In this document: positions 1 through 9,386 of the stretch, in pieces | Numbering within the stretch: the stretch's first letter is position 1 | Layout of the letters: each line of letters begins with the position of its first letter | Assembly: GCA_963794185.1 (NCBI GenBank) | Contig: CAWCDM010000125.1 | Coordinates: forward strand, 46,103-110,102 | DNA: 64,000 bases | Source: JAMXLO01 sp963794185 | Lineage (GTDB): Bacteria; Pseudomonadota; Alphaproteobacteria; Acetobacterales; Acetobacteraceae | Direction: 5' to 3' | Program-made: the position numbers and the translations under genes | Notes under the pieces: model-generated | What the model was told of the DNA's origin: nothing | The model's database searches: none | Seen by the model: only the letters and a program-made list of their open reading frames with translations

Positions 1-180
1 CCACAGCGACCAATAGAGCACTTCGACCCGATCGTCCTGGCCGGTCGGCCTGAGGCGCGCGACGAGCGCGCCGGAACTGGCACGATAAAGCGTGTAGCCA
101 CGGTTGCGGCGTTCGGCGAACAGTTGCCCGCGACGGCAGCGGAAGCTCTCGATGCGCTGGATGATCGGATCGTCGGCCAT
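1..180 (-). CDS. Hypothetical protein, C-terminus outside the window
   Basis: An open frame runs from an ATG at 180 to the window edge, giving 60 visible residues that begin MADDPIIQRIESFRCRRGQL. It is rich in arginine and aromatic residues (for example YTLYRAS, RPTGQDD, VLYWSLW) and looks like a small compact protein. I do not recognise the family. It lies just upstream of, and divergent from, the broken transposase, so it could be an accessory gene of that insertion or unrelated host sequence. No ribosome-binding site is obvious. Confidence 0.45.
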   Translation of the reverse strand, partial: MADDPIIQRIESFRCRRGQLFAERRNRGYTLYRASSGALVARLRPTGQDDRVEVLYWSLW

Positions 181-263
181 GGCGTTGACGATAGAACACT
201 GGGCCGGCGGACGTCGCCGACAGACGCTTGCGGCGTCGGCACGACTCGGATTCTACGACTGGG

Positions 264-1665
264 ATGGCACCAAATCGTCTGCGCGCCGCTGCGGCGTCCG
301 ATCCGCATCTGATCCCACCGGCGCTGGCCGCCTGGCTGTCGGTCTTCCGTTACTGCTTCACCGCGCCGGTGTGGAACCGTGTTCTGGTCCTGGTCGCCGG
401 CGCAGTGCTGGCCCCCGGCAAGCGCACCGTCACCCAGGCGCTGCGGGTCATGGGGCTGGGCGAGGAGCCGCAGTTCCGCCGCTACCATGAGGTGCTGGGC
501 CGGGCCCGCTGGGACGCACGTGCCGTGGCGCGACGGCTGCTGCTGCACCTGCTGGATCGCCTGCTGCCCGGCGGTCCGGTCGTCGTCGGCATCGACGACA
601 CGATCGAGCGGCGTTGGGGCGCGCGGATCAAGGCGCGCGGTATTTATCGTGACCCGGTGCGGTCCTCAAAGGGCCACTTCGTCAAAACCAGCGGGCTGCG
701 CTGGCTTTCACTGATGGTGGTGGTGCCGATACGTTGGGCCGGCCGGCACTGGGCGCTGCCGTTCCTGACCGTTCTCGCCCCGTCGGCGCGCTGGAGCGAG
801 AAGCACCGCAAGCGCCACAAGACGCTGACCGATTGGGCGCGCCAGGCGATCCTGCAGACCAAACGCTGGCTGCCCAAGCGTCTGCTCATCTTTGTCGCCG
901 ACAGCGGCTTCGCCGCGCTCGAACTGTTCGCCGCGGTGCGCTGCCACGTCTGTCTGATCACCCGGCTCCGCCTGGATGCCGCCTTGTTCGAGCCGGCGCC
1001 GCGGCGCCGCAAGGGTCAGCGCGGCCGTCCCCCGCTGAAGGGGCGTCGCCTGCCGACACTGCGTGCCGTGCTGGCCAGCAGGAAGACCGTCTGGTCGTCC
1101 GTGGTCGTCTCCGCAATGGTACGACGCCCAGCAGCGTAAACTGGTGATCGCCACCGGCACGGCGGTGTGGTACCATGCCGGCGCCCCGCCCGTGCCGATC
1201 CGCTGGGTGCTGGTGCGCGATCCAACCGGCGAGCACGCGCCGGCAGCGTTCCTCAGCACCGACCTGGATACGACGCCCGCAATGATCCTCGGCTGGTTCG
1301 TCTCGCGCTGGCGGGTCGAAACGACCTTCCAGGAAGTCCGCACCCATCTCGGGGTCGAGACCCAGCGCCAGTGGTCCGATCTGGCCATCCTCCGCACCAC
1401 CCCGGCACTACTGGGACTGTTCTCCCTGATCACCGTTTGGGCCGATGGCCTGGCGCGCGACACAACGACAGCACTGCGTCCTAATGCCGCCGCCTGGTAT
1501 CGCAAGCAGGAACTGACATTCAGTGACGCCATCGCCGCCGTGCGCCGCGTGCTTTGGTGCCCGCCGAATTTCTCGATGTCCCGGCCAATCGGGGAAATCA
1601 TCGAAATTCCCACCAGCTTGCTAAACCGAGTCTTCCAGAACTCTATGCCTCGCAGCCTGAAATGC
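264..1665 (+). pseudogene. Frameshifted IS4/IS701-type DDE transposase
   Basis: A DDE transposase in two frames. The first part, from the ATG at 264 to about 1105, carries the first aspartate in VVVGIDDTIERRWG and the second in LLIFVADSGFAAL. The second part, from about 1105 to 1665, carries the glutamate region VSRWRVETTFQEVRTHLG. The break lies where VWSSVVV should run into PQWYD; one extra T near 1111-1115 explains it. The C-terminal pattern IPTSLLNR is what I expect near the end of such proteins. The right end runs straight into a truncated cyclase gene on the other strand. Terminal repeats could not be fixed, so element ends are approximate. Family assignment to IS701 is by motif style only. 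Confidence 0.8.
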
Positions 1666-1685
1666 GGAAAGTCGAGCTCAGGATG

Positions 1686-3194
1686 GCCGACATATGACTT
1701 GACCTCTCCTATCCTCCCGTAGGCGGGCACATAATTCGAATTCAACCTGAGGGCGGCTTCGAACTCGGTGGTCGCCTCTACATGTTTCTTCTGCGTCATG
1801 AACACCTTCCCCTTGGTGTAATGGGCATAGAAGCTGCTGGGTGCTGCACCGAGCGCGCGATCGATCTCTTCTTCGGCCTGACGAAGTTGGTCCGTGCGGT
1901 TCTCGCTGTAGTAGTTCATGACCCGATCGATATCGGCGGTCGCCAGCCACATAAGGGCATCAAAGTTCTTGGGATCGAGCCGCAGCGCGGCCTCCGCCAG
2001 ACGTCGCATTTCGTTCTGGGCCGCCTTAGGAAGTAGACCGCGATCGTATATTGCCTGTGCCTGAAGAACATAGTCCACGGCGTCAGGATTGTCCGGATGC
2101 TCGCGCCGGAAGCGGCGCTGCTCTGCCTGGGGTAGCTCGATACTCAGCGACCGACTGACGCGGGTGGTGACGGCATTTTCGAAGATCTGACAGCCGGGAA
2201 AGCTCGCCATCGAACCGTTCCGCCCACAGTTGCGCACCGCTCTCTGTGTCGATCAACCGCGCACTGACCCAGATCGCGGTGCCGAATTGCTGGACGCTGC
2301 CTTCGATAATATAGCGAACACCGAGTTCGCGGCCGACCTGCCTAGCGTCGACCGTCTTGCCCTTGTAGGTGAACGCGCTGCCGCGAGCGATCACAAAGCT
2401 GCCAGGGATCCGCGATAGATCAGTGGTCAGATCTTCCAGTGATGCCGTCGGCGAAATACTCCTGCGTTGGGTCGCCGCTCAAATTCACGAACGGCAATAC
2501 GACGATAGAGAGACGCTGTGCTCCCGGCGCGACCTCCGATCTGGTGACGAGCCGCATCGCTGCGCCTGCGATTACCAGCAGCGCCAGACCGGACACCACG
2601 ATCGCTGCCAGGCGCTTACGTCGCGGCACGGCCGTTCCCGGCGCAGAGACTGCAATATCAAAGCCCTCAAAGCGGACGCGGAAGGCGTGGATCGGCCGGG
2701 CGATGTTCTTCACCATCTGCTCGCCGATGTCCTCGAAGGTCAAGTCGAGTTTGTCGAGCACGGGATCGCGCACGCTGCGCGAGACACAGATGCCACCAGG
2801 CTCGGCCAAGGGCTTCGAGGCGCGCCGCGACGTTGACGCCATCGCCGAAGATGTCCTTGCCATCGACGATGATGTCACCGAGGTTGATGCCGACGCGGAA
2901 CTCGATCCGCCAGTCCTGCGGCACGCCGGCATTGCGCTCCGCCATGCCGCGCTGGACCTCGACGGCACAGCGCACGGCGTCGACCACGCTGGCGAACTCG
3001 ATCAGCATGCCGTCGCCGGTGGTCTTGACGATGCGGCCGTGGTGCTCCTTGATCCTGGGATCGATCAGCACCCGCCGATGCAATTTCAGCCGCGCGAGGG
3101 TGCCCTCCTCGTCGACGCCCATCAGCCGGCTATAGCCTGCCACGTCGGCAGCCAGAATGGCGGCGAGCCGGCGTTCGGTCCGCGGCACAGCCAT
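1686..3194 (-). pseudogene. Truncated, frameshifted adenylate/guanylate cyclase with FlgO-like and TPR regions
   Basis: The start at 3194 opens a class III cyclase catalytic domain (RRLAAILAADVAGYSRLMG, then KTTGDGMLIEF, then GDGVNVAARLEAL). A membrane segment (LAAIVVSGLALLVIAGAA), a FlgO-like segment (IVVLPFVNLSGDPTQEYF) and TPR repeats follow. The protein is spread over three shifts. Near 2810, LEAL should continue LAEPGGICVSRS. Near 2433, GIT should continue EDLTTDL. Near 2190, LSDL should continue QNAVTTRVS. Each is explained by one extra base. The TPR region stops abruptly after KSYVGHPE at about 1686, where transposase sequence begins, so an insertion or rearrangement has removed the 3' end. 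In this family the cyclase would make cAMP; this copy should be non-functional unless the indels are consensus errors, and even then it lacks its C-terminus. Confidence 0.85.
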
Positions 3195-3378
3195 CGATCA
3201 GCTCACTGAACTCAACCGTTACTGGATCATCATACACTTGGTGGCGAAGACCGGAAGCCAGGCAGTCGGCAGCAGGACTTGCCTTTGCGGGCCTGCTGCG
3301 CGACGGTTGGGGTCAGCCAAGGCAGTCCAGAACAATCAGGCGAGGTAGCTGTGAACGATACGGTCGTGACAGACTGCG

Positions 3379-5643
3379 GTGAAGCGGTTCAAGTGGGTTG
3401 GCACCAGGCCGATCCGTCCCGACGGCGTGCCCAAGGTGACCGGGCGCGCGATGTATGGCGCCGACTACCGGCTGCCGGGCATGCTGTTCGGCCGCATTCT
3501 GCGCTCGCCGCACGCGCATGCGCGCATCCGCTCGATCGACACGTCGAAGGCCGAGGCGCTGCCAGGCGTGAAGGCGGTGATCACGGCAAAGGACTTTCCG
3601 GATCAGAAGTTCGACTACATCGGCCCCGAGCGGGTCGCGGTGAATTTCTGGCACGTCACGCGCAACATCCTGGCGCGCGAGAAGGCGCTGTACGAGGGCC
3701 ACGCGATCGCGGCGGTGGCGGCCACCAGCGCCAGCATCGCGGAAGAGGCGCTGTCGCTGATCCAGGTCGACTACGAGGTGCTGCCGCACGTCATCGACGT
3801 GGACGAGGCGATGGCGCCCGACGCGCCGCTGCTGTTCGAGGACATGATCACGCGCGGCGTCGAGCCGACGCCGACCAAGCCCTCCAACATCTCGAAGCGG
3901 CTCGAGTTCACGACCGGCGATCTCGACGCCGGCTTCGCCCAGGCGGACGTGGTGATCGAAAAGGAGTTCAAGACGGCGGCGGTGCACCAGGCCTATATCG
4001 AGCCGCACGCCTGCCTCGCGCGCTGGGACGCCGACGGCCAGACCGAGATCTGGTGCTCCAGCCAGGGCCATTTCCAGATGCGCGCGCTGACCGCGCAGAT
4101 CCTGGGCATGAAGATCGGCGACATCCGCGTCTATGCGGCCGAGATCGGCGGCGGGTTCGGCGGCAAGACGGTGACCTATCTGGAGCCGGTGGCAACATTG
4201 CTGTCGAAGAAGTCGGGCAGTCCGGTGCGGCTGATGATGAGCCGCGACGAGGTGTTCAAGGCCACCGGCCCGACCTCGGGTTCTTCGATGTGGGTGAAGA
4301 TGGGCGTCACCAAGGACGGAAAACTGGTCGCCGCCGAGGGCGTGTTCAAGTTCCAGGCTGGCGCGTTCCCTGGCTCGCCGGTGATGAACGGCTGCCTGTG
4401 CTCGTTCGCGCCGTACGACATCCCGAACCAGCACACGATCGGCTACGACGTGGTGTGCAATCGGCCCAAGTCGGCGGCGTATCGCGCGCCGGGCTCGCCG
4501 ATCTCGGCTTTCGCGGTGGAGAGCGTGGTGGACATGCTGGCGACGAAGATCGGCATGGACCCGCTGGAGCTGCGCCTGAAGAACGCGGCGCGCATCGGCA
4601 CTCCGACGATCTACGGGCCGAAGCATGCGCATAACGGCTACCCGGAGACGATCGAGGCGCTGCTGAAGCATCCGGCGATGGAAGGCGCCGCTCGGCAAGA
4701 ACCAGGGGCGCGGCGTCGGCGTCGGGCTATTGGTTCAACGGCGGCGGCGATTCCAGCGCCACGCTGCAGGTGAATGCGGACGGCACCGTTCTGGTCGCGA
4801 CCGGCAGCCCCGACATCGGCGGGTCGCGCGCCTCGATGGCGATCATGGCGGCGGAAACGCTGGGGGTAGATTACAACACAGGTGCGGGCGATCGTCGCCG
4901 ATACGGGTTCGGTTGGCTACACGCACGTCACCGGCGGTTCGCGGGTGACCTTCGCCACCGGCACCGCGGTGGTGAACGCCACCAAGAACGTCATCGTCGA
5001 TCTGTGCAAGCGGGCCGCGATGATCTGGGACGTCGATCCCGAGGGCGTCGTTTGGGAAGACGGCTTCGCCAAGCCGGCCAGCAGCAATGTCGGCGACTTC
5101 GAGCCGCTGTCGCTGAAGGCGTTGGCGGCGAAATCGTCGGCGACCGGCGGGCCGATCAGCGCCTCGGCGTCGGTGAATGCCGGCGGCCAGGCGCCCGGCT
5201 TCTCCACCCAGTTCTGCGATGTCGAGGTCGATCCGGAGACCGGCAAGGTGACGGTGCTGCGCTTCGTCGCCGCACAGGATGTCGGGCGCGCGATCCACCC
5301 GAGCTATGTCGAGGGGCAGATCCAGGGCGGCGTCGTGCAGGGCATCGGCTGGGCGCTGAACGAGGAGTATATCTACAACGCCAAGGGCCAGTTGGATAAC
5401 GCCGGGTTCCTCGACTATCGCTGCCCGGTGGCGTCCGACCTGCCGATGATCGAGGCGATCCTGGTGGAGGTGCCCAACCCCGCGCATCCGTACGGCGCGA
5501 AGGGTGTCGGCGAGGTCAACATCTGTCCGCCGATGGCCGCCATCGCCAATGCGATCGAGCACGCGATCGGCCGGCGGATGACCGAACTGCCGATGTCGCC
5601 GCCGCGCATCCTGGCCGCGATCGACGCGGGCCCGGAGGCGTGA
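3379..5643 (+). pseudogene. Xanthine dehydrogenase family molybdopterin-binding subunit, frameshifted
   Basis: The product is a large Mo-cofactor subunit of the xanthine dehydrogenase/aldehyde oxidase family, about 750 aa when the frames are joined. The Mo-cofactor loop EIGGGFGGKT lies near residue 255, and the C-terminal GAKGVGEV region holds the usual active-site glutamate. The loop AYRAPG (4474-4491) is not the AYRCSFR of CO dehydrogenase, so this is not CoxL. Three single-base insertions occur within 190 bp: ATGGAAGGC at about 4680, GTCGGGCTATT at about 4728 and AACACAGG at about 4875. Dropping one base at each restores a continuous protein. The GTG at 3379 has no good ribosome-binding site and follows an in-frame stop, so the 5' end may be damaged. 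No FAD or 2Fe-2S partner subunit is adjacent; a MoaD-like gene follows after 4 bp. Confidence 0.85.
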
Positions 5644-5647
5644 TCCC

Positions 5648-5908
5648 ATGAGTGCGGCGCCGGCGAGGGTCGTGTTCACCAGCGGCTTCTCCCGGCGCTA
5701 CACCGGCGGCGTGACCGAGTTCGAGGTCGAGGCGAAGAACCTGCGCGGGATCATCCGGGAGATGGACCGGCTGTTCCCCGGGCTGGGCGAGCACCTGGAA
5801 GAGGAGACCACGGTCGCGATCGACGGCGCGATCCACGAGACCGGCTATTTCCAGTTGGTCCCGCCGGGGGCGGAGGTGTTCTTCATTCCGAAAATCGAGG
5901 GCGGCTGA
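5648..5908 (+). CDS. MoaD/ThiS-family sulfur carrier-like protein
   Basis: An 86-aa beta-grasp protein ending in IEGG, the Gly-Gly tail that is adenylated and thiocarboxylated in MoaD/ThiS carriers. It starts four bases after the Mo-subunit gene, so the two are probably co-transcribed and the carrier may serve maturation of that enzyme. Internal sequence such as FEVEAKNLRGIIREMDRLFPGLGEHL matches the usual ubiquitin-like layout. It is intact, although its neighbour is broken. It could alternatively act as a general molybdopterin synthase small subunit, but no MoaE is nearby. Confidence 0.8.
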   Translation: MSAAPARVVFTSGFSRRYTGGVTEFEVEAKNLRGIIREMDRLFPGLGEHLEEETTVAIDGAIHETGYFQLVPPGAEVFFIPKIEGG

Positions 5909-5953
5909 AAGTCCGTACCAGTTTCGGCGCATACGCGAGGCGCCCGTGCGCGG

Positions 5954-7020
5954 TCAGTCGAACCTTTGCGGTGGCGGCTGGACGACAGGTGCCGATGCGT
6001 CGAGAATTGCGCGTCGGTCGCCGGACAGCGGCGGGTAGATACGCTGCCGATTGATGATCTCCTTTGTACGCTTGGCGGCCGCACCCTTCGCAACGATATG
6101 ACGGTCCCATCCCTCGGTATAGAGTGCCCCCCAGGCACCAAGATCGAGGATTGTGGAGGACCAGCCGATAGACAGTGGCAGCATTGACTGACCGAACAGA
6201 TCGCAGACAACATTGTGGCCCGCAAAGCGACCCATCGGCCGACCATGCTGGCAGGACATGACCGACGGATGACTGCCGTCGATCAGGAACCACGCGATAT
6301 CTCCGGCAGCGAATACCGCCGGCACACCCTGGACCCGCAAGAACGCGTCCACCGGCAAGCGTCCCAGCCGGTCGCGCTCTACGGGAAGGCACTCGGCCAA
6401 GGGATGGGCACGCATGCCGGCACACCAGACAAGCGTGGAAGCCGGAATTCGTTCGCCGCTCGTGAGCAAAACGCATTCCGGGTCGATTGCTGCCAGGGAC
6501 GTATTGGCACGCGTCTCGACGCCAAGCGCCTCCAAAGCTTCCGCAATCACTGCCCCGGCGCTTTCGCCCATATCGGAACCGATCCATGGCTGCCGATCGA
6601 CCAGGATGACACGGAGCGGTCGTGTCGGATCGCTCACCGACGTCGATAGACGCACGCGGCGAAGCGTAGAGGCCAGCTCGGTCGCGACCTCGACGCCCGT
6701 CAGGCCGGCGCCGGCGACCAGGGCGGTATATTGACCCGGCGACGCCGGAGCGGACGACAAGGCCGCGATACGAGCATTGAGGCGCGTGGCCTCCTCGTAC
6801 GTATCGACATCGAAGCCATACGCATCGAGCCCGGGAATGGCCGGCCGAACGAGACGACTCCCGAGAGCGACGACGAGCCGATCGTATGACACGACCTGCG
6901 GCTCGCCCCCTGCGGTGTAGGATACTGTTCGCGCACCCGCATCGATGTCGTCGACGGTACCTGCGAGATGCCTGACACCGATCGGATCGAGCACGTCGCG
7001 CAACGGAACCCGGGTCTGCT
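5954..7020 (-). pseudogene. NAD(P)/FAD-dependent oxidoreductase (NDH-2-like), N-terminus deleted
   Basis: About 350 residues of a pyridine-nucleotide-disulfide-type flavoprotein. The NAD-binding Rossmann motif is ALVAGAGLTGVEVATEL, and the C-terminal FAD-binding region is VPAVFAAGDIAW followed by MSCQHGRPMGRFAG. The sequence is recognisable only from EQTRVPLRDVLDPIGVRHL onward. The first 60-70 residues, which should carry the GxGxxG FAD motif, are absent. The missing part ends exactly where a divergent SDR remnant begins (about 7020). The gene therefore lacks its promoter, start and FAD loop and should be dead. The stop is at 5954. Confidence 0.85.
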
Positions 7021-7023
7021 CAA

Positions 7024-7484
7024 GCGGCGCCGACGCTTCTCGCCGCCGCCGCAGGCAAGGCATTCGTCCGGCGTAAAGCCGGCGCCATCATCAACATCGC
7101 ATCCGTGCTGGCGCTCGCGCCGGAGTTGCTCGACGGCGTCTACAGCGGCTCCAAGGCTTATCTGCTCAATCTTACGCTGAAGCTCGCCTTGGACGTGAAG
7201 GACTGGGTGTTCGTGTTCAGGCGGTGTTGCCCGGCGCCACCCGCACCGAGATCTGGGAGCGTTCCGGCAAGGATGTCGATGCTCTTTTGCCTGGAAAGGT
7301 GATGGATGTAGAGGATCTCGTCGACGCCGCGCTCGTCGGGCTCGACAAGGGTGAGGTGGTGACAATCCCGCCGCTCGCCGACGAAAGGCTGTGGACTGCC
7401 TACAATGACGCCAGGCTCGCGATGGCGCCCAATCTTTCGAGCCGCGACGTCGCCGACCGCTATCGCGAGACGGTGGCCGCCTGA
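7024..7484 (+). pseudogene. Short-chain dehydrogenase remnant, 5' deleted and frameshifted
   Basis: The C-terminal half of an SDR: GAIINIASVLAL (strand beta5, with the catalytic Ser region), YSGSKAYLLN (catalytic YxxxK), then VLPGATRTEIWERSGKD. The N-terminal TGxxxGIG cofactor loop and NAG motif are absent. A frame break lies near 7200, where DVK should continue GLGVRVQAVLPG; one missing G in AAGGACTGG accounts for it. The recognisable sequence starts within a few bases of where the opposite-strand flavoprotein remnant stops, so one deletion probably removed the divergent promoters and both 5' halves. Confidence 0.85.
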
Positions 7485-7624
7485 TCCGTACTGCCGACCG
7501 TCCCGCATCAGCCCGGACGGTCGGCAACCTCAGTGTCGCGATGAGCAGCGCGCCCGGCGGCGCGCACGTTTGGCGCGCGTGGTGACCGGCTCGGCAATAT
7601 TGGCTTCATCGTATAGATTGGAGC

Positions 7625-8209
7625 ATGCCCTCAGTCACATTCGCGCTCCTAGGCTACGTGCTCGGCTCGATCCCCTTCGGTCTGCTGCTCACCCGTGCAG
7701 CCGGCCTGGGCGACATCCGCAGGGTCGGGTCCGGCAATATCGGCGCGACCAACGTGCTGCGCACCGGCAACAAGGGCCTCGCCGCGGCGACGCTGCTGCT
7801 GGACGGCCTGAAGGGCGCGGTCGCCGTCCTGATCGCGGACTGGCTCGGAGGCCACGATGCCGTGTTGTGGGCCGGTATCGGCGCAGCGTTCGGTCATGCC
7901 TTCCCGGTCTGGCTGGGGTTCAAGGGCGGCAAGGCGGTCGCCACGTCCTACGGCGTCCTGGTTGCCGCTTCGTGGCCGGTCGGGCTTTGCGCCGGAGCGG
8001 TATGGCTGGCCATGGCGGCAGTCGCACGTCTTTCGTCCCTGGCGGCGCTGGTTTCCTTTGCGCTTGCCCCGGTGTTCGCCGCCGCGCTGGCCGATCCGAC
8101 GATCGTTAAGCTTACGTTGGTGATTGCCGTGCTGGTGTTCGCCCGTCATCACACGAACATCCGCCGGCTGCGGGCCGGCACCGAGCCACGCATTGGTCAA
8201 AAAGCATGA
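7625..8209 (+). CDS. plsY: Glycerol-3-phosphate acyltransferase PlsY
   Basis: This inner-membrane enzyme transfers an acyl group from acyl-phosphate to glycerol-3-phosphate, the first step of phospholipid synthesis. The 194-aa length is typical. All three conserved cytoplasmic motifs are visible: RVGSGNIGATNVLR, GHAFPVWLGFKGGKAVAT and ARHHTNIRRLRAGTEPRIG. Several hydrophobic segments lie between them. The start ATG at 7625 has no strong ribosome-binding site. The 3' end overlaps the probable dprA start, and plsY-dprA-topA order is common in Rhodospirillales. The frame is intact. Confidence 0.95.
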   Translation: MPSVTFALLGYVLGSIPFGLLLTRAAGLGDIRRVGSGNIGATNVLRTGNKGLAAATLLLDGLKGAVAVLIADWLGGHDAVLWAGIGAAFGHAFPVWLGFKGGKAVATSYGVLVAASWPVGLCAGAVWLAMAAVARLSSLAALVSFALAPVFAAALADPTIVKLTLVIAVLVFARHHTNIRRLRAGTEPRIGQKA

Positions 8210-9369
8210 TCGCCACGAACTGACGCCGGCCGATGCGCTGGACCGACTGCGCCTTGCCCGTTCGGAGGGCGTCGGCCCGGTGGCGTATCGGCGTCTGCTG
8301 CGCGCGCTATGAGACCGCCGCCGCGGCGCTGGACGCGATGCCGGCCCTCGCCCGCGCCGGAGGACGTCAGGCGCCGCCCGCCATCCCGTCCGTTGCGGAT
8401 GCGACCCGCGAACTGGACGCGGTCGAGCGGCTCGGCGCGCGGTTGATCTTCGCGGCCGAATCCGACTACCCGGCGCTGCTCGCTCTGTTGGACGATGCGC
8501 CGGCCGTGATCGCTGTTCTGGGCGATCCCGCCCTGCTGTCCGCTCGCGCCGTGGCCCTTGTCGGCGGGCGCAACGCCTCGGCCAACGGCCAGCGCATGGC
8601 GGAAGGCCTCGCCGCCGATCTTGCGCGCACACTGGTCGTGGTCTCCGGCCTTGCGCGAGGCATCGACGCGGCGGCGCACACCGGCGCGCTGCAGACCGGG
8701 CACACGGTCGCCGCGGTGGCGGGCGGCCTCGACATGCCCTATCCGCCCGAGCACGCCGACCTGCAGCGCCGCATCGCCGAATCGGGCGCCGTCGTCAGCG
8801 AGGCGCCGCTGGGCACCGCCCCCCAGGCACGGCATTTCCCGCGCCGCAACCGCATCATCGCCGGACTTTCGCTCGGCGTGGTGGTGGTGGAGGCGGCGCT
8901 GCGCTCCGGCAGCCTGATCACCGCTAGGCTGGCGCAGGAAGCCGGACGCGAGCTGTTCGCGGTGCCCGGCTCACCGCTCGACCCCCGATCGCGCGGCGCC
9001 AACGACCTGATCCGTGAGGGAGCCCACCTCACGGAGACGGCCGCCGACGTGCTGGAGAACCTGCCGGATCATCCCCAGCGGGAGGGGCTGAGCCGCAGTC
9101 CGCTGTTCGCGCGCGGCTCGGTCACGGGGGCCGCCGAAGCGCCTTCGGAGTGGGAAGAACCTGCCGAGGCGCCCATCGACCTTCTCAAAACCCGTATGCA
9201 AGTGATTGATTTGTTGGGTACTTCACCAACAGCCGTTGACGAGGTCGTGCGGCGCTGCCAGTTCTCTGCCGCTGCGGTCATGGCGGTACTGCTGGAACTC
9301 GAGCTCGCCGGCCGCATCCAGACGCTGCCGGGGAGCCGGGTGGCGCTGCTGCTGGAGGCCGGTTCCTAG
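8193..9369 (+). CDS. dprA: DNA-processing protein DprA, one frameshift near the 5' end
   Basis: DprA loads RecA on incoming single-stranded DNA during natural transformation. The Rossmann-like DprA core is clear: VALVGGRNASANGQRMAEGL, then VVSGLARGIDAAAHTGAL, ARHFPRRNRIIAGLS and VPGSPLDPRSRGANDLIREGA. A C-terminal winged-helix segment (LLGTSPTAVDEVVRRC) follows. The N-terminal helix-hairpin-helix-like part, LTPADALDRLRLARSEGVGPVAYRRLL, lies in another frame. One extra base in CGCGCG at 8301-8306 joins it to YETAAAALDAM. The best start is a TTG at 8193 overlapping plsY; CTG-initiated or later starts cannot be excluded. The gene is probably functional if the indel is a consensus error. Confidence 0.88.
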
Positions 9370-9386
9370 GTACCGCAAAGGTCGCA

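Noticed and set aside
708..1686. Extension of the cyclase/TPR minus frame through the transposase region
   Set aside because: Similarity to TPR proteins stops at GHPE; the rest is antisense to transposase sequence.
3313..4698. A 461-codon minus-strand frame opposite the Mo subunit
   Set aside because: Arg/His-rich antisense shadow of a clear enzyme; no family features.
3379..5643. CO dehydrogenase large subunit (CoxL)
   Set aside because: The active-site loop reads AYRAPG, not AYRCSFR.
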